From Phycisphaerae bacterium (GTDB lineage Bacteria > Planctomycetota > Phycisphaerae > Sedimentisphaerales > Anaerobacaceae): DNA of 64,000 nucleotides. The stretch covers positions 61,714 through 125,713 of the forward strand of contig JAQTMR010000008.1 in assembly GCA_028714255.1 (NCBI GenBank), in the 5' to 3' direction. Under the pieces are notes generated by a model. That model did no database searches, was not told the origin of the DNA, and saw only the letters and a list, made by a program, of their open reading frames with translations. Shown here piece by piece: positions 50,617-62,400 of the stretch; the first letter of the stretch is position 1, and each line of letters begins with the position of its first letter. The translations under genes were made by a program, and so were the position numbers.

Positions 50617-53600
50617 CTAATTAATTCCCAGCGCTTCTTTAATAGCGGCCTCTGCCTTTGCCTCGGTATCTTCAATTTCTCTAATATCCGCAAACTCTTT
50701 CGGCAACGGAGCTTCAGCAAGATGTTTAACCCTAATATCAAGATGCGGTTTGAAAGCCGTGCCGGCCGGTATCAAATGGCCAAGTATCACGTTTTCCTTT
50801 AAGCCAAGAAGATTATCCATTTTAGCAGACAGCGCAGCGGCAGTCAAGACTTTAGTTGTTTCCTGGAAACTGGCTGCCGCGATAAAGCTTTCCGACTGCA
50901 ACGATGCTTTTGTTATTCCCAAAAGTAATGTCGTGGCTGTTGCCGGTTTTGGCCTTTTCCCTTTTGCTGCTGTACCGCCGATAGATTCAATCCTTGCGTT
51001 TATCGAAGCAAGTTCATCATTGCTGACAATCTGGCCTTCCTGCAAATCGGTGGCATCTCCCGGGTTGGCTACCTTGACACTGTTAGCTAATCTCTCATTC
51101 TCTCTTCGGAAATGGAACTTGTCAACGACCTCGCTCGGCAGGAACGAACTGTCTCCGACTGACTCAATCTCAACTTTACGCATCATTTGAGAGCAGATAA
51201 TCTCAATGTGTTTGTCGTTGATATTTACGTTTTGTGAGCGATAAACATTTTGAATCTCTGCGATTAAATATCTCTGCAGAGCTTCTTCACCTTTAATTCG
51301 CAGAATATCGTGCGGAACCAGCGGTCCATCCGTCAGTGAGTCGCCGGCTTCTGCCATATCTCCGGTATGAACATTCAGATGTCTGTCGCGAGGAACGTGG
51401 TGTTCTTTCTCCATTCCGGATTCGGAGCGAATTATAACCGTCATTTTGCCTTTGCGCTTATCGCTTCGCAGTTCGACCCGGCCTGATATCTCGGACATCG
51501 CAGCGGGGTCTTTGGGCTTGCGGGCTTCGAATACTTCGGTAACTCTTGGCAGACCGCCTGTAATGTCCTGCGTACCGGTAGTCGCTCTGGATTGATGAGC
51601 GAGCAATTGACCTGCCTTGACCTGCTGGCCCTCGATAACCTCTATCCTGGCCCCGGCAGGCAAATAGTGAACATCAAGTATTTTGCCGTCAGCGTCCTCT
51701 ATGATAATTTGTGGATGCGTATCACCCTTATGCTCGATTACCACAGGCCTGCTGCCAAGCTGACCTTTTCGCTCTTCCTCAAGCCGAATTGTTTCGCCTT
51801 CTATAACATCTACAAACGCAATTTGTCCCGACACTTCAGCCAGAATCGGTGTGCGGTGCGGGTCCCACGCGAATAGCAGTTTGCCTGCAGAGCAAGGATG
51901 CCCGTCCTCTATATGCATAAGTGCACCGTAAGGCACTTTGTATTTTTCAAGCTCCCGGCCCTTTTCGTCTAATATGGCAAGTTCACCACTCCGTTTCAGC
52001 ACGACTCCCTTGGACCTGGCCGGTTTTTTCTCTTTTGATTTCGCTTCCTCAGCAGACGCTTCGTCTTTCGAGGCGGAAGAGCGATGAGATTCGCCAGGGT
52101 CCTCAACAACACCTAAATTCCTGAACTCGACCTTTCCATCGAAGCCGGCTTTCTGGCCGCTTTCGAGAATGGCCCTTGCTGCGATACCGCCGGTATGGAA
52201 CGTACGCAGTGTTAACTGTGTGCCGGGTTCCCCGATAGACTGTGCGGCGATAATGCCAACCGCCGAACCGTCTTCGACAAGATGGCCCGTGCTCATGTCC
52301 CAGCCGTAACACTTCGCACAGATACCAAACGTGCTGTCGCAGGTTAGAGGACTTCTGACTCTGATAGCATCGAGTCCCAAAGCCTCTATTTTCCCTGCCG
52401 CCTGTGGTGTGATAACTTCGTTCTCGCGAACAATCATTTCATCGGTAATCGGGTTGCGGATATTATCTCTGGCGGTTCTGCCGACAACAAGTTGAGAAAG
52501 CGGTATATCAACCTGCTCGCCTCTGCTGATTACACTTTTGGTAATTCCCTGTAAGGTTCCGCAATCACGCTCGGTGACAATTACGTTTTGCGATACGTCG
52601 ATTAGCTTCCGGGTAAGATAACCGGAATTGGCGGTCTTCAACGCGGTATCAGCTAATCCTTTACGGGCTCCGTGCGTTGAGCTGAAGTACTCAAGAACAG
52701 TCAGACCCTCGCGGAAGTTCGACTTGATTGGAGTCTCGATAATGTCTCCGCTGGGATTGGCCATTAACGCTCGCATACCCGCAAGCTGCTGAATCTGGTC
52801 AACACTGCCTCTGGCGCCGGAACTGCTCATTATGAATATCGGGTTCAGGTACGGAGTGCCATCTTCTTTCTTGTCTTCCTTAAGGGCACGCATCATCTCG
52901 CCGGTAACCGCCACGCGGGCATGTGTCCATGCGTCGATAACCTGGTTATATCTTTCCCCCTCGGTCAGAACACCATTGTTGTAATTGGCACGAATTTTAC
53001 CGACCTTTTTTTCCGTCTCATCGATAATCTCTTGTTTTCTCAACGGTATTTTCAGGTCCGTGATTCCAAAGCTCAGGCCCGCAAATGTGGCATGTTTGAA
53101 ACCTAAATCTTTGATATTATCAAGCAAATCTACCGTTTCAGAGCTTCCAGCCAGTTCGAAACAGTCGCTGATTACCTTGCTCAATTTCCCCTGGGACATC
53201 GTTATATTGTAAAACGGCATTCCTTCGGGAAGTATATCGTTGAATATACATCTGCCGGCTGTTGTCTGAATTATTTGATAGGTTCTGTCTTTGAGATTAA
53301 CAGAATATTCTTCATCTACGGACTTGACCGTCTGGCTGACCTTTACCTTAATAATCGCGTGCAGGCTGATTTTCCCCATTTGATAGGCCAGTATAGCCTC
53401 AAAAGTGTCTTTGAATGCCATCCCTTCGCCTTTTTCGTTAGAGCAGATAGAGGTTAGGTAATAATTTCCCATAACCATATCCTGGGAAGGGCCAACCATT
53501 GGCGAGCCATTGGCCGGCGAGAAGATGTTGCTCGTAGGCATCATCAATGTATGAGCTTCAGCCTGGGCTTCGATACTTAGCGGCAAATGCACCGCCATTT

Positions 53601-54978
53601 GGTCGCCGTCGAAGTCGGCATTGAAACCCCTGCACGCCAGCGGATGAAGCATAATGGCGTTGCCTTCCACAAGAATAGGCTCAAAGGCTTGGACACCCAT
53701 TCGGTGAAGGGTCGGTGCACGGTTGAGCAGCACCGGATGCTGATGAATGGCTTCCTCGAGAATATCCCAAACCTGTTCGTCCCGACGTTCAATTATTCTC
53801 TTGGCCGATTTTATCGTATCGGCGAGACCGTGCTGCTTCAGTTTCCTGATAATAAAAGGCTGATACAGTTCCAGAGCTATTTTCTTCGGCAGCCCGCACT
53901 GATATAGTTTTAGATTGGGCCCGACTACGATGACTGAACGAGCGGAATAGTCCACACGTTTGCCGAGCAGATTCTCGCGGAATCGGCCCTGCTTGCCCTT
54001 AATCATATCGGTCAGGCTCTTCAGAGGCCTGCTATTGCTGCCAAGGACGGGCCTGCGGCATCTGCCGTTGTCCATCAGCGAATCTACCGCTTGCTGCAGC
54101 ATTCTCTTTTCATTACGGATAATAACTTCAGGAGCATTGAGGTCTATAAGTTTTTTCAATCGGTTGTTACGATTGATAATTCGCCTGTAAAGGTCGTTGA
54201 GGTCGCTGGTTGCAAAATTACCGCTTTCAAGAAGAACCAAAGGACGCAAGTCCGGCGGAATAACCGGAACAACTTCGAGCACCATCCACTCGGCCTTGTT
54301 ACTGCTGCTTCTGATTGCGTTAACTACCTTGAGACGTTTCGTAAGGTCCTTGATTTTCTGAGTGCTGTTGGTCTTGACTACCGCCATTCGCAGCTCAGTA
54401 CTCAACGCATCCAGGTCCAGCTTTGTCAGCATGGACCTAATGGCTTCGGCGCCCATTGAGGCCTTAAACGCATTGCCGTATTTATTTGATGCCTCACGGT
54501 ATTCTTCTTCGCTAAGCAGTTGTCCCTGCTTTAACGGGCTTTGGCCGACATCGGTAACAACGTAGTCCTGGAAGTAGATTATCTTTTCCAAGTCCGATGC
54601 TTTCATCGCCAGCAGAGTGCTAAGATGGTTCGGTACCGCCTTGAAAAACCATATATGCACCACCGGCGCAGCAAGATTGATATGCCCCATTCGTTTGCGC
54701 CGCACCCTGCTGTGCGTAACTTTAACGCCGCAGCGGTCGCAAATTATCCCCTTGAACTTGGTGCCCTTATATTTACCGCAGGCGCATTCCCAGTCCCGCT
54801 CAGGGCCGAAGATGCGTTCGCAAAATAAACCATCTTTCTCCGGACGGTATGTCCGGTAGTTGATAGTCTCTGGCTTGCGTACCTCGCCGAAGGACCAACT
54901 GCGAATATCATTAGGCCCGGCCAGCGAAATTTTCACTGAGCCGTAATCATTAATGCGATCGTATATATCTCCCAACAT
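50617..54978 (-). CDS. rpoC: RNA polymerase subunit beta-prime
   Basis: This is the largest catalytic subunit of RNA polymerase. The 1453 residues contain the N-terminal zinc site ([20 protein letters not shown]), the active-site Mg motif [12 protein letters not shown], the bridge helix/trigger loop region, and the second Cys cluster ([13 protein letters not shown]). A lysine/glutamate/alanine-rich insert ([18 protein letters not shown]) lies within the C-terminal third, where lineage-specific inserts are common. It starts 21 bases after rpoB. ATG start. Confidence 0.97.
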   Translation of the reverse strand: MLGDIYDRINDYGSVKISLAGPNDIRSWSFGEVRKPETINYRTYRPEKDGLFCERIFGPERDWECACGKYKGTKFKGIICDRCGVKVTHSRVRRKRMGHINLAAPVVHIWFFKAVPNHLSTLLAMKASDLEKIIYFQDYVVTDVGQSPLKQGQLLSEEEYREASNKYGNAFKASMGAEAIRSMLTKLDLDALSTELRMAVVKTNSTQKIKDLTKRLKVVNAIRSSSNKAEWMVLEVVPVIPPDLRPLVLLESGNFATSDLNDLYRRIINRNNRLKKLIDLNAPEVIIRNEKRMLQQAVDSLMDNGRCRRPVLGSNSRPLKSLTDMIKGKQGRFRENLLGKRVDYSARSVIVVGPNLKLYQCGLPKKIALELYQPFIIRKLKQHGLADTIKSAKRIIERRDEQVWDILEEAIHQHPVLLNRAPTLHRMGVQAFEPILVEGNAIMLHPLACRGFNADFDGDQMAVHLPLSIEAQAEAHTLMMPTSNIFSPANGSPMVGPSQDMVMGNYYLTSICSNEKGEGMAFKDTFEAILAYQMGKISLHAIIKVKVSQTVKSVDEEYSVNLKDRTYQIIQTTAGRCIFNDILPEGMPFYNITMSQGKLSKVISDCFELAGSSETVDLLDNIKDLGFKHATFAGLSFGITDLKIPLRKQEIIDETEKKVGKIRANYNNGVLTEGERYNQVIDAWTHARVAVTGEMMRALKEDKKEDGTPYLNPIFIMSSSGARGSVDQIQQLAGMRALMANPSGDIIETPIKSNFREGLTVLEYFSSTHGARKGLADTALKTANSGYLTRKLIDVSQNVIVTERDCGTLQGITKSVISRGEQVDIPLSQLVVGRTARDNIRNPITDEMIVRENEVITPQAAGKIEALGLDAIRVRSPLTCDSTFGICAKCYGWDMSTGHLVEDGSAVGIIAAQSIGEPGTQLTLRTFHTGGIAARAILESGQKAGFDGKVEFRNLGVVEDPGESHRSSASKDEASAEEAKSKEKKPARSKGVVLKRSGELAILDEKGRELEKYKVPYGALMHIEDGHPCSAGKLLFAWDPHRTPILAEVSGQIAFVDVIEGETIRLEEERKGQLGSRPVVIEHKGDTHPQIIIEDADGKILDVHYLPAGARIEVIEGQQVKAGQLLAHQSRATTGTQDITGGLPRVTEVFEARKPKDPAAMSEISGRVELRSDKRKGKMTVIIRSESGMEKEHHVPRDRHLNVHTGDMAEAGDSLTDGPLVPHDILRIKGEEALQRYLIAEIQNVYRSQNVNINDKHIEIICSQMMRKVEIESVGDSSFLPSEVVDKFHFRRENERLANSVKVANPGDATDLQEGQIVSNDELASINARIESIGGTAAKGKRPKPATATTLLLGITKASLQSESFIAAASFQETTKVLTAAALSAKMDNLLGLKENVILGHLIPAGTAFKPHLDIRVKHLAEAPLPKEFADIREIEDTEAKAEAAIKEALGIN

Positions 54979-54999
54979 TAAAGCTTACTCCTATTATCG

Positions 55000-57900
55000 T
55001 TATAGAGCGCTGCTTCCAAGACGTTTCTTTTCAAGCTGAATATTTAATCCCAAACCTCTTATTTCATTACACAACACATCGAAGGAAAGCGGCGTGCCTG
55101 CCTCGAGCTTGTTTTGCCCTTTGACGGTTGATTCATAAATTTTTGTTCGACCCTCAACGTCATCGCTTTTAACCGTTAACATCTCTTGTAGGGTATAAGC
55201 AGCCCCGTAGCCTTCCAGTGCCCAGACTTCCATTTCGCCGAACCGTTGTCCGCCGGTCCTGGCCTTGCCGCCTAATGGCTGCTGTGTAATAAGGCTGTAT
55301 GGTCCGGTTGCACGGGCATGAATCTTGTCATCAACAAGATGATGCAGCTTCATCATATAGATGTGTCCTATCGTCGCTGCCTGGTCAAAAGGCTCACCTG
55401 TCCTGCCGTCATACAACTGTGTTTTCAGCTTTGGAGGGACATTCACAAAGAACTCATCTGCCGGCGGAACCTGCTTGTTTTTCTCAAGCTCGGCCTTTCG
55501 CTTGCTCATAAGCTCGTTTGCTTCGACTGTGAGAGCCATAATGTCTTCCTCGGTCGCTCCGTCGAAGACCGGCGTAATAGCGCTAAATCCCAATACCTTT
55601 GCCACCCAGCCGAGGTGTGTTTCAAGTATCTGACCGACATTCATTCGGCTTGGCACACCGAGAGGATTCAACAAAATATCCAAAGGCGTGCCGTCCTCAA
55701 GGAACGGCATATCTTCTTCAGGCATAATCTTGGCAATAACGCCTTTATTACCGTGCCGGCCCGCTACTTTATCGCCGATGGACAATGTCCTTTTGGTCGC
55801 GATGTAAATCTTTACCATTTCCAGCACACCGCTGGCCAGTTCGTCACCGTGCTTCATACTCTCGAGCCTGCGTTTTTTCTCCTCCTGAATCTCGGATAAT
55901 TTAATCTGGAATTTGTCCAGAATTTTCTGCACATCGTCCCGCGATGAAGCAGGCCTGACCCACTTAATATCAAAACCCTCTACCTGCTCATAAATAACCT
56001 CATCGTCGGTGCTGACTCCGACTTTCTGACGAGTTGACGGGTCAATTATATTGACGTCGAGCTTTTTATGGATGGCTTCTATCATTTGCCTGAAAACGGC
56101 ACATTCTTTGGTGCGCATCTGTTCTTCATATTGTTTTATCTGGGCCTTGAGGATTTTCTTTTGTTCATCACCGCCTGCGCCGCGTCTGGTGAATCGCTCT
56201 GTTTTTATTACCACTCCCTCGTACCCGCTGGGCAGTTCCAGTGAGTCATTTTTGACATCCTCTCCAGCCCTTCCAAATATGGCGTGCAGCAGTTTTTCCT
56301 CAGGTGTCAGTTCGGTCTTGCTCTTGGGGACTACCTTGCCTACCAGAATATCATCCGGATAAACCCTGGTTCCCTCGCAAATTACACCGTGTTCATCAAG
56401 GTTCCGCAGGGCCTTTTCGCTGACATTGGGAATGTCACGGGTGAACTCTTCCCTGCCGAGGCGGGTCTCACGAACCTCTGATGTAAATTCGTCGATGTGA
56501 ATACTTGTGAAACTGTCGTCCTTAACAAGTCGCTCACTGACAATAATTGCGTCTTCGAAATTAAAACCGTCAAAAGAAACAAATCCCACAAGAACGTTTT
56601 TGCCCAGGGCCAATACGCCGTCAGTAGTCCCGCCGCCGTCCGCTATGATTTGGTCTTTCTGGACCTTATCGCCGAGTTTAACTATAGGCTTTTGATTAAG
56701 ACAGGTTCTTTCGTTTAGTCCGACAAACTTGGCAAGTTCATATTCTTCGGTTTGATTGATAACTATCTTGGTGGCATCTACGGAAGTAACAGTACCGCTG
56801 TTTTTTGCGCGGACGACCATACTCGAATTCTGACCGACTACTTTCTCCATACCCGTGCCAACCAAAGGCGCCTCCACCTTTAGCAGAGGAACCGCCTGTC
56901 GCTGCATATTAGAACCCATCAAGGCCCGGTTTGCGTCATCGTGCTCCAGGAACGGAATAAGCGAAGCGGAGACGCCAACGATTTGTTTGGCTGAAACGTC
57001 AACGTAATTCACTTCATCATGGGGAACCTGGGCCAGCTCTCCACCTTTCATGGCCAGCACCAATCCCTTTTGAATTTCACGTGTCTTCGGGTCGAATGTA
57101 TTAGGTGCAATAATCACTGCTTTCATATCTTCATCTGCACGAAGATAGTCAACTTTGTCGATGGCCTTGCCTTTTTCAATCCGCCTGTATGGTGTGAGTA
57201 GAAAACCATACTCATCAATCGTGGCAAATATCGCCAGCGACGAAATCAAACCGATGTTTGTTCCTTCAGGCGTTTCAATGGGACAAATTCTGCCGTAATG
57301 GCTGATATGAACATCGCGAACCTCGAAGCCCGCTCGTCTTCTGTTTAAGCCGCCGGGACCGAGAGCCGACAGACGTCTTTCGTGTGTCAATTGGCTAAGT
57401 GCGTTGGTCTGGTCCACAATCTGGCTAAGTTCCCCCCTGCCGAAGAAGTAGTTAATGCTGCTCGATACGCTCTTGGAATTTACCAAATCTGCTATACGCA
57501 GCGACTCCTCGACTTCTCTTTTCATGCTCATTCGTTCCTGAACGGTTTTGCGGAGCCTGAGCAGCCCTTTTCTGATTTCATCGCCGGCAAGCTCGTCGAT
57601 TGTTCGCAGACGCCTGTTGCCCAAATGGTCGATGTCGTCAATCTCGCCTTCGTTGTTGCGTAAAGCGATTATGTATTTCATTGTATTAAAGAAGTCTTCG
57701 GGCCGCAGTGTCATCTCGTTTTCGTCAACTGCCTGCCCGAACTTGCGATTCAGTCTGAACCTGCCGACCCTGCCCAAACGGTAACGGTTGACATCGGAGA
57801 ATTTCTCATCGAAGAATGTTTTTGCCTTTTTTTCGTTGGCAGGATTGCCGGGCCTTAATCTCATATAAAATTTTAACAACGCCTGCTCATTGCTCTGGCA

Positions 57901-58758
57901 ATCGTCTTCGGCGAGGGTGTTCAGAATGAGTATATCTTTCACATCCTCGATAACCTCGACCTTCTTTATTCCGGCCTTTTGTATCACGGAAACTCTATCG
58001 CCGACTTGCGTGCCGGCTTTGGCTATAACTTCGCCTGTTTCAGTGTCTGCAATCGGCTCAACCACCCACATAGCAGGAGTAAGCTGTGCCGCCGAAACGG
58101 TCTTTGTGGGATAAAACAGCCGCAGGATTTGCGCCGTGGTGCCGTAGTCAGGGCTCATTGCCCGCAGAAAAATTGTCGCTGCTATTTTGCTGGACTGGTC
58201 TATCTTCACAACCAAAACGTCTTTGCGGGTTACGCCTATCTCTATCCAGCTGCCTCTTTCGGGTATGATTCTGCCGCCGTGCAGTACTCGGTCGCCTTCT
58301 TTGCTCTCTATAAGAAAATCGACACCGGGACTTCGATGCAGTTGGCTTACTATGACGCGCTCGGCGCCGCTGAAGATAAATTCTCCGCCGCCTATCATAA
58401 CAGGTATTTCGCCGAGATATACCGACTGCTCAGCCAAATCTTCACCGTCTTTGCTGCGCAATCTGCAGCAGATTTTTAACGGATACCCGTAGGTCAGCCG
58501 TAACTGCCGGCACTCAGTGGGAGTATAGCGGGGTTTTTCCAGTTCGTAGTAAAGATATTCCAACTGCATCGTCTTGTCATAGTTCACGATGGGGAATATT
58601 TCACGAAACAAACTTTCCAGTCCGAAGCACTTCCTTTTGGTTGGTGCTACGTCCACCTGGAGAAAACTATCATAGCTTTTTCTCTGTATAGCCACTAAGT
58701 CCGGAATCTCAACAACATCACGGACTTTGCTAAAATTACGGACGGTTTGTGAAACCAT
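55000..58758 (-). CDS. rpoB: RNA polymerase subunit beta
   Basis: This is the second-largest polymerase subunit, forming half of the active cleft. The 1252 residues include the rifampicin pocket GELSQIVDQTNALSQLTHER, with Asp, His and Ser at the three classical resistance positions (E. coli 516, 526, 531) unchanged, so it looks drug-sensitive. The C-terminal QRFGEMEVWALEGYGAAYTL is typical. It follows rplL by 69 bases. ATG start. Confidence 0.97.
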   Translation of the reverse strand: MVSQTVRNFSKVRDVVEIPDLVAIQRKSYDSFLQVDVAPTKRKCFGLESLFREIFPIVNYDKTMQLEYLYYELEKPRYTPTECRQLRLTYGYPLKICCRLRSKDGEDLAEQSVYLGEIPVMIGGGEFIFSGAERVIVSQLHRSPGVDFLIESKEGDRVLHGGRIIPERGSWIEIGVTRKDVLVVKIDQSSKIAATIFLRAMSPDYGTTAQILRLFYPTKTVSAAQLTPAMWVVEPIADTETGEVIAKAGTQVGDRVSVIQKAGIKKVEVIEDVKDILILNTLAEDDCQSNEQALLKFYMRLRPGNPANEKKAKTFFDEKFSDVNRYRLGRVGRFRLNRKFGQAVDENEMTLRPEDFFNTMKYIIALRNNEGEIDDIDHLGNRRLRTIDELAGDEIRKGLLRLRKTVQERMSMKREVEESLRIADLVNSKSVSSSINYFFGRGELSQIVDQTNALSQLTHERRLSALGPGGLNRRRAGFEVRDVHISHYGRICPIETPEGTNIGLISSLAIFATIDEYGFLLTPYRRIEKGKAIDKVDYLRADEDMKAVIIAPNTFDPKTREIQKGLVLAMKGGELAQVPHDEVNYVDVSAKQIVGVSASLIPFLEHDDANRALMGSNMQRQAVPLLKVEAPLVGTGMEKVVGQNSSMVVRAKNSGTVTSVDATKIVINQTEEYELAKFVGLNERTCLNQKPIVKLGDKVQKDQIIADGGGTTDGVLALGKNVLVGFVSFDGFNFEDAIIVSERLVKDDSFTSIHIDEFTSEVRETRLGREEFTRDIPNVSEKALRNLDEHGVICEGTRVYPDDILVGKVVPKSKTELTPEEKLLHAIFGRAGEDVKNDSLELPSGYEGVVIKTERFTRRGAGGDEQKKILKAQIKQYEEQMRTKECAVFRQMIEAIHKKLDVNIIDPSTRQKVGVSTDDEVIYEQVEGFDIKWVRPASSRDDVQKILDKFQIKLSEIQEEKKRRLESMKHGDELASGVLEMVKIYIATKRTLSIGDKVAGRHGNKGVIAKIMPEEDMPFLEDGTPLDILLNPLGVPSRMNVGQILETHLGWVAKVLGFSAITPVFDGATEEDIMALTVEANELMSKRKAELEKNKQVPPADEFFVNVPPKLKTQLYDGRTGEPFDQAATIGHIYMMKLHHLVDDKIHARATGPYSLITQQPLGGKARTGGQRFGEMEVWALEGYGAAYTLQEMLTVKSDDVEGRTKIYESTVKGQNKLEAGTPLSFDVLCNEIRGLGLNIQLEKKRLGSSAL

Positions 58759-58827
58759 TCGACTCTCCCTTTAACAGAATCTGGAGTTTAGTTTCTTGTT
58801 TATCTGTTATAAAATGGGTGTTATTTA

Positions 58828-59232
58828 TTATGTTAATTCAACTACTGCACCCACGGCTTCGAGCTTCTCTTTGGCTGCTTCGGCGTCAGCTTTGGTCAGG
58901 CCTTCTTTAACCGACTTGGGAGCGCCTTCCACAAGGTCTTTAGCTTCTTTCAGACCTAATCCAGTCAAAGCTCTCACTTCTTTGATAACCTGAATCTTCT
59001 TGTCGCCTACTCCTTTAAGAACCACATTAAAGGTGGTTTTTTCTTCCTTTGCTTCCGCCTGTGCTGCGGGACCTGCCATCATAACAGCGCCGCCGGCTGC
59101 CGGCTCAATCCCGTATTCTTCTTTGAGATAATCGCCAAGCTCTTTAGCCTGCATCAAAGTCAGAGCGACTATTGCGTCGCCGAGCTTCTTAATCTCGCTG
59201 TTCCATTCTTTTTTTGCTGCTTCTTCTGTCAT
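58828..59232 (-). CDS. rplL: 50S ribosomal protein L7/L12
   Basis: L7/L12 forms the flexible stalk that recruits GTPase factors. The 134 residues comprise an N-terminal dimerisation part, an Ala-rich hinge ([19 protein letters not shown]) and the C-terminal factor-binding domain ([20 protein letters not shown]). The N-terminal part is a little longer than usual. It follows rplJ by 108 bases. ATG start. Confidence 0.96.
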   Translation of the reverse strand: MTEEAAKKEWNSEIKKLGDAIVALTLMQAKELGDYLKEEYGIEPAAGGAVMMAGPAAQAEAKEEKTTFNVVLKGVGDKKIQVIKEVRALTGLGLKEAKDLVEGAPKSVKEGLTKADAEAAKEKLEAVGAVVELT

Positions 59233-59340
59233 TTTAGTTAACTCCTGTCTTTTATCGCCTGACGATAGCCGAAACTACGTCGTTTCGTTTAACCCTTAAA
59301 AGGGGCAGCCGCACAGGCAACCATATATTTCATTTCTTAT

Positions 59341-59877
59341 TTATGCCGCTTGCTTTTCTTCATCTTTCTCGGCAATAGTCTTTATACAGCCCGCGATAAT
59401 ACCCGCGGCAGAACCGATAGCCGATGACAACCTTGCTCCAGGCGACTGCATCAAGCTGACAATCCTGCCCTGCAGTTCCACGCGGTTCGGCATTTTTGAA
59501 AGCCCTGATGCCGCCTTGGCATCCAGCGCCAACCCATCAAGAAAAGCGCCTTTAACTTCCAACACAGGGATATTCTTGATGTACTCGACCACTCCTTTTG
59601 CAACGTCAACTATGCTGTCGCCGCCGTAAACAACGGTGCAGGGGCCGCTGAACAAAGTCGTCGCAGGCTCCATCTTGTGATTACACAACGCCTTTTTAAA
59701 CAGTGAATTCTTCACCACTGATAACTTGATGCCCTTCTTCTTCAGTTCGCCTCGCATCAGGTTTGCGTCAACGCCGCTGATGCCTGTGGTGCTGATAACC
59801 ATGAATTCCTTGATGTCTTCGCTGACGATTCTCTTTTCCAGTTCCGACTGCAGTAATCCTTTTACGTATTTGCTCAT
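59341..59877 (-). CDS. rplJ: 50S ribosomal protein L10
   Basis: L10 anchors the L7/L12 dimers to 23S rRNA and can repress its own operon. The 178 residues show [20 protein letters not shown] and [12 protein letters not shown], with the C-terminal helix for stalk binding. It follows rplA by 22 bases. ATG start. Confidence 0.95.
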   Translation of the reverse strand: MSKYVKGLLQSELEKRIVSEDIKEFMVISTTGISGVDANLMRGELKKKGIKLSVVKNSLFKKALCNHKMEPATTLFSGPCTVVYGGDSIVDVAKGVVEYIKNIPVLEVKGAFLDGLALDAKAASGLSKMPNRVELQGRIVSLMQSPGARLSSAIGSAAGIIAGCIKTIAEKDEEKQAA

Positions 59878-59899
59878 CTTTTCACCTTAGTGATCTTTA

Positions 59900-60586
59900 T
59901 TAAATGCTGACCGTTACGCCCGGGCTCATTGTTGCGGATATACACATTTTTTGAATATATGTTCCCTTTGTTGCTGCCGGTTTGATTTTCCTTATATGAG
60001 AAACAAAAGCTTCGATATTGCCGACTAATTTTTCGGTCTCGAAACTTTGCTTGCCGACTATTACGTGGATGTTTCCGCCGGTGTCGTTTTTAAATTCGAC
60101 CTTTCCTGCGGCAAATTCGGCTACTGTGGTTGCAATATTGGGGGTTACCGAGCCGTTTTTGGGCGAAGGCATTTTGCCTTGCGGACCAAGAACCCGACCG
60201 AGCTTGCCTACCTTGCCCATTACTTTCGGCGAGGCGATGGCTACATCAAAATCCAGCCAGCCGTCGGAAACCTTTTTCACCAGCTCGTCACAGCCCGCCT
60301 CAATGGCCCCGGCCGCTTTTGCCGCTTCGATGTCCTTGTCCTCACAGAAAGCGATAACTTTCTTTTGCTTACCTATCCCGTGAGGTAAAGATAGCGAGCC
60401 GCGAATCAACTGGTCGGTTTGCTTTGTGTCAATACCCAGATGCAGCACACATTCTATACTCTGGTCGAACTTTACCGACTTAAACGATTTCACTTTCTCG
60501 ACCGCGTCCGTTAAACTCATCGGCTCAGTGCTGACCTGCTCTAATTCCTTTTTGTATCTCTTGCTTTTACTTTTATTAAGTGCCAT
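59900..60586 (-). CDS. rplA: 50S ribosomal protein L1
   Basis: L1 forms the mobile stalk at the E site and represses the L11 operon in many bacteria. The 228 residues contain VLHLGIDTKQTDQLIRGSLS and the signature GRVLGPQGKMPSPKNGSVTP. It is 35 bases after rplK. ATG start. Confidence 0.97.
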   Translation of the reverse strand: MALNKSKSKRYKKELEQVSTEPMSLTDAVEKVKSFKSVKFDQSIECVLHLGIDTKQTDQLIRGSLSLPHGIGKQKKVIAFCEDKDIEAAKAAGAIEAGCDELVKKVSDGWLDFDVAIASPKVMGKVGKLGRVLGPQGKMPSPKNGSVTPNIATTVAEFAAGKVEFKNDTGGNIHVIVGKQSFETEKLVGNIEAFVSHIRKIKPAATKGTYIQKMCISATMSPGVTVSI

Positions 60587-60621
60587 CTTGCGTATCTCGT
60601 TATCTTACCTTATTATGTTAC

Positions 60622-61047
60622 TTAGCGTACCACCTCAATACCCATACTCCGGGCGGTGCCTTCGATAATTTTTACGGCCCTATCCAAATCCTGTACATTC
60701 AAATCCTGCAACTTGGCCTCGGCTATCTTGCGCACTTGTTCGGGGGTTACCTTCCCGACTTTTTCCTTGTTCGGAACGCCGCTTCCCTTTGCAACCTCAG
60801 CCGCCTGTTTCAGCAGAACCGCTGCCGGTGGGCTTTTGACCTCGAAGCTGAAGCTTTTGTCCTTATACAGCGTTATTACGACCGGCACGATTGTACCGTT
60901 AAGCTCTTTTGTTCGTTCGTTGAACTGCGATATGAACTGGCCGATATTAATACCGTGCTGACCCAATGCAGGTCCTATCGGCGGGGCTGGTGTCGCCTGT
61001 CCGCCCTGCGCCTGCAACTTAATCTTTACTGCCACCTCTTTGGCCAT
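60622..61047 (-). CDS. rplK: 50S ribosomal protein L11
   Basis: L11 is part of the GTPase centre and is needed for stringent-response sensing. The 141 residues include [20 protein letters not shown] and the C-terminal RNA-binding part ending MGIEVV. It is 19 bases after nusG. ATG start. Confidence 0.97.
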   Translation of the reverse strand: MAKEVAVKIKLQAQGGQATPAPPIGPALGQHGINIGQFISQFNERTKELNGTIVPVVITLYKDKSFSFEVKSPPAAVLLKQAAEVAKGSGVPNKEKVGKVTPEQVRKIAEAKLQDLNVQDLDRAVKIIEGTARSMGIEVVR

Positions 61048-61066
61048 TTTTCGCCCTTATATATAA

Positions 61067-61609
61067 TTATATCTTTTCTATCTGCCAATACTCGATATCC
61101 AGCGGAGTACTTCTGCCGAATATCGTAACTATCACTTTTACTATTCCTCTGTCGGAGTCAATCGAATCGACCGAGCCTTCGAAGTTCTCAAACGCGCCTT
61201 CCCGAATCTTAATCATGTCGCCTTTCTTAAACTCGACCTTGATGCTCGGCGCTTCCTCAGGCTTTTCCGCCTCTAAGAGCATCTTCGCCACGTCCGTATC
61301 ACGCATCGGCGTCGGCATTCCTTCTGTGCCGATAAAGTCTCCTACGCCGGTGGTCTCCTTGATTATAAACCACGCGCTTTCCGGTACTCTGCCGTCCTCC
61401 GTCGGCTCCATCTCCATAAAAACATAGCCCGGATAAAGTTTTCGTCGATGCACCGTTTGCTTGCCGCCTCGGATACGCTTAACCTGCTCTACCGGAACCT
61501 CTATCCTGCCGACAACGCCGTGTAAATCTTCCCTCTCCATTTTTTGCGAGAGAGCGTCTTTAACCTGCATCTCTTTATTTGCCGCTACTCGTAAGACATA
61601 CCACTGCAT
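61067..61609 (-). CDS. nusG: Transcription elongation/antitermination factor NusG
   Basis: NusG bridges RNA polymerase to Rho or to the leading ribosome (via S10). The 180 residues have the NGN domain (WYVLRVAANKEMQVKDAL, LYPGYVFMEM) and a KOW domain (FKKGDMIKIREGAFENFEGS). It is 46 bases after secE. ATG start. Confidence 0.96.
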   Translation of the reverse strand: MQWYVLRVAANKEMQVKDALSQKMEREDLHGVVGRIEVPVEQVKRIRGGKQTVHRRKLYPGYVFMEMEPTEDGRVPESAWFIIKETTGVGDFIGTEGMPTPMRDTDVAKMLLEAEKPEEAPSIKVEFKKGDMIKIREGAFENFEGSVDSIDSDRGIVKVIVTIFGRSTPLDIEYWQIEKI

Positions 61610-61655
61610 ATATCAGCGCCTGCCACTAAAAATCAAAATGCCTTAAGCCGCTCTC

Positions 61656-62042
61656 TTAAATGCCGACTATCTCGGTAAAAAAGAGCTTAAAGCTTAAATC
61701 TGCAACTCCAAGAAGCGTCGCCATAATGACCACAAGCACAATGACGATAAATGTCGAAACAGCTATTTCCTTTCTGCTCGACCAACTGACCTTTTTTATC
61801 TCGCCTTCGGCGGCTATCAGAAAGTCCGCAATAGAAGGCTTGTTTGACAGCCAAAAAATCAAGAGTGCAATCCCGGCGAATACGCCGACTGGGACCATCG
61901 TCGATACCCACAATCCGAAGTCTGCACCTTCCAGTTTCCTGTAAAGCAGCAGGCATCCAATCGCCGCAATTATACCAAAGCCAAAGGCGCTGCACAGCCT
62001 CGTGAGTTTAGCCTGGTTGTTTTTATAAATACCGAATATCAT
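61656..62042 (-). CDS. secE: Preprotein translocase subunit SecE
   Basis: SecE clamps SecY in the membrane. From ATG 62042 the protein has 128 residues, with three hydrophobic helices. The last, after the conserved amphipathic EIKKVSWSSRKEIAVSTFIV, is the essential one. The two extra N-terminal helices are seen in several lineages. An open frame continues upstream, but it would run through the tRNA-Trp gene and so is rejected; AAAAGGG lies 11 bases before the chosen ATG. Confidence 0.93.
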   Translation of the reverse strand: MIFGIYKNNQAKLTRLCSAFGFGIIAAIGCLLLYRKLEGADFGLWVSTMVPVGVFAGIALLIFWLSNKPSIADFLIAAEGEIKKVSWSSRKEIAVSTFIVIVLVVIMATLLGVADLSFKLFFTEIVGI

Positions 62043-62113
62043 ATCTGCCCAATCCCTTTTTGACTTCCAAACTCCAACACTCCAACTTTTCACCGACAAC
62101 CGGTTATAGCAAA

Positions 62114-62186
62114 CAGGCCAGGGAGGCCTCGAACCCCCAACCTTCGGTTTTGGAGACCGACGCTCTGCCAATTGAGCTACTGGCCT
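62114..62186 (-). tRNA. tRNA-Trp (CCA)
   Basis: The 73-base minus-strand gene starts AGGCCAGTAGCTCAATTGGC, with a perfect 7-bp acceptor stem, anticodon CCA in a CTCCAAA loop, and G at position 73, the bacterial tRNA-Trp identity base. CCA is not encoded. Its place between rpmG and secE is the classic one. Confidence 0.95.
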
Positions 62187-62232
62187 ATATTATTCTGTTC
62201 CATTATCACCGCAGGTCGGTTTTATTTGGGAT

Positions 62233-62400
62233 TTACTTGCGCCGTATCTTATGAGCGGTATGCGCACGTTCATTTTTACAAAACTTCTTTAACTCGATTT
62301 TAGGCACACCTTCTGCTACACTAACACTCGTACGGTAGTTCCTATGGCCGCACTGCTTACACTCAAGCCACACATTCTCTCTTTTGCTCTTCTTAGCCAT
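62233..62400 (-). CDS. rpmG: 50S ribosomal protein L33
   Basis: This 55-residue protein is a small large-subunit component. It starts MAKKSKRENVWLECKQCGHR and ends HKIRRK. The first metal pair C14-x2-C17 is present, but of the second pair only one Cys (C41) remains, followed by His residues, so zinc binding is uncertain. It lies between tuf and tRNA-Trp. ATG start. Confidence 0.93.
   Translation of the reverse strand: MAKKSKRENVWLECKQCGHRNYRTSVSVAEGVPKIELKKFCKNERAHTAHKIRRK

Noticed and set aside
57390..57470. Rifampicin-resistance change in rpoB
   Set aside because: The main resistance positions carry the sensitive residues; differences nearby are lineage substitutions.
62043..62171. N-terminal extension of SecE
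   Set aside because: The frame runs back into the tRNA-Trp gene; the ATG at 62042 gives a normal SecE.
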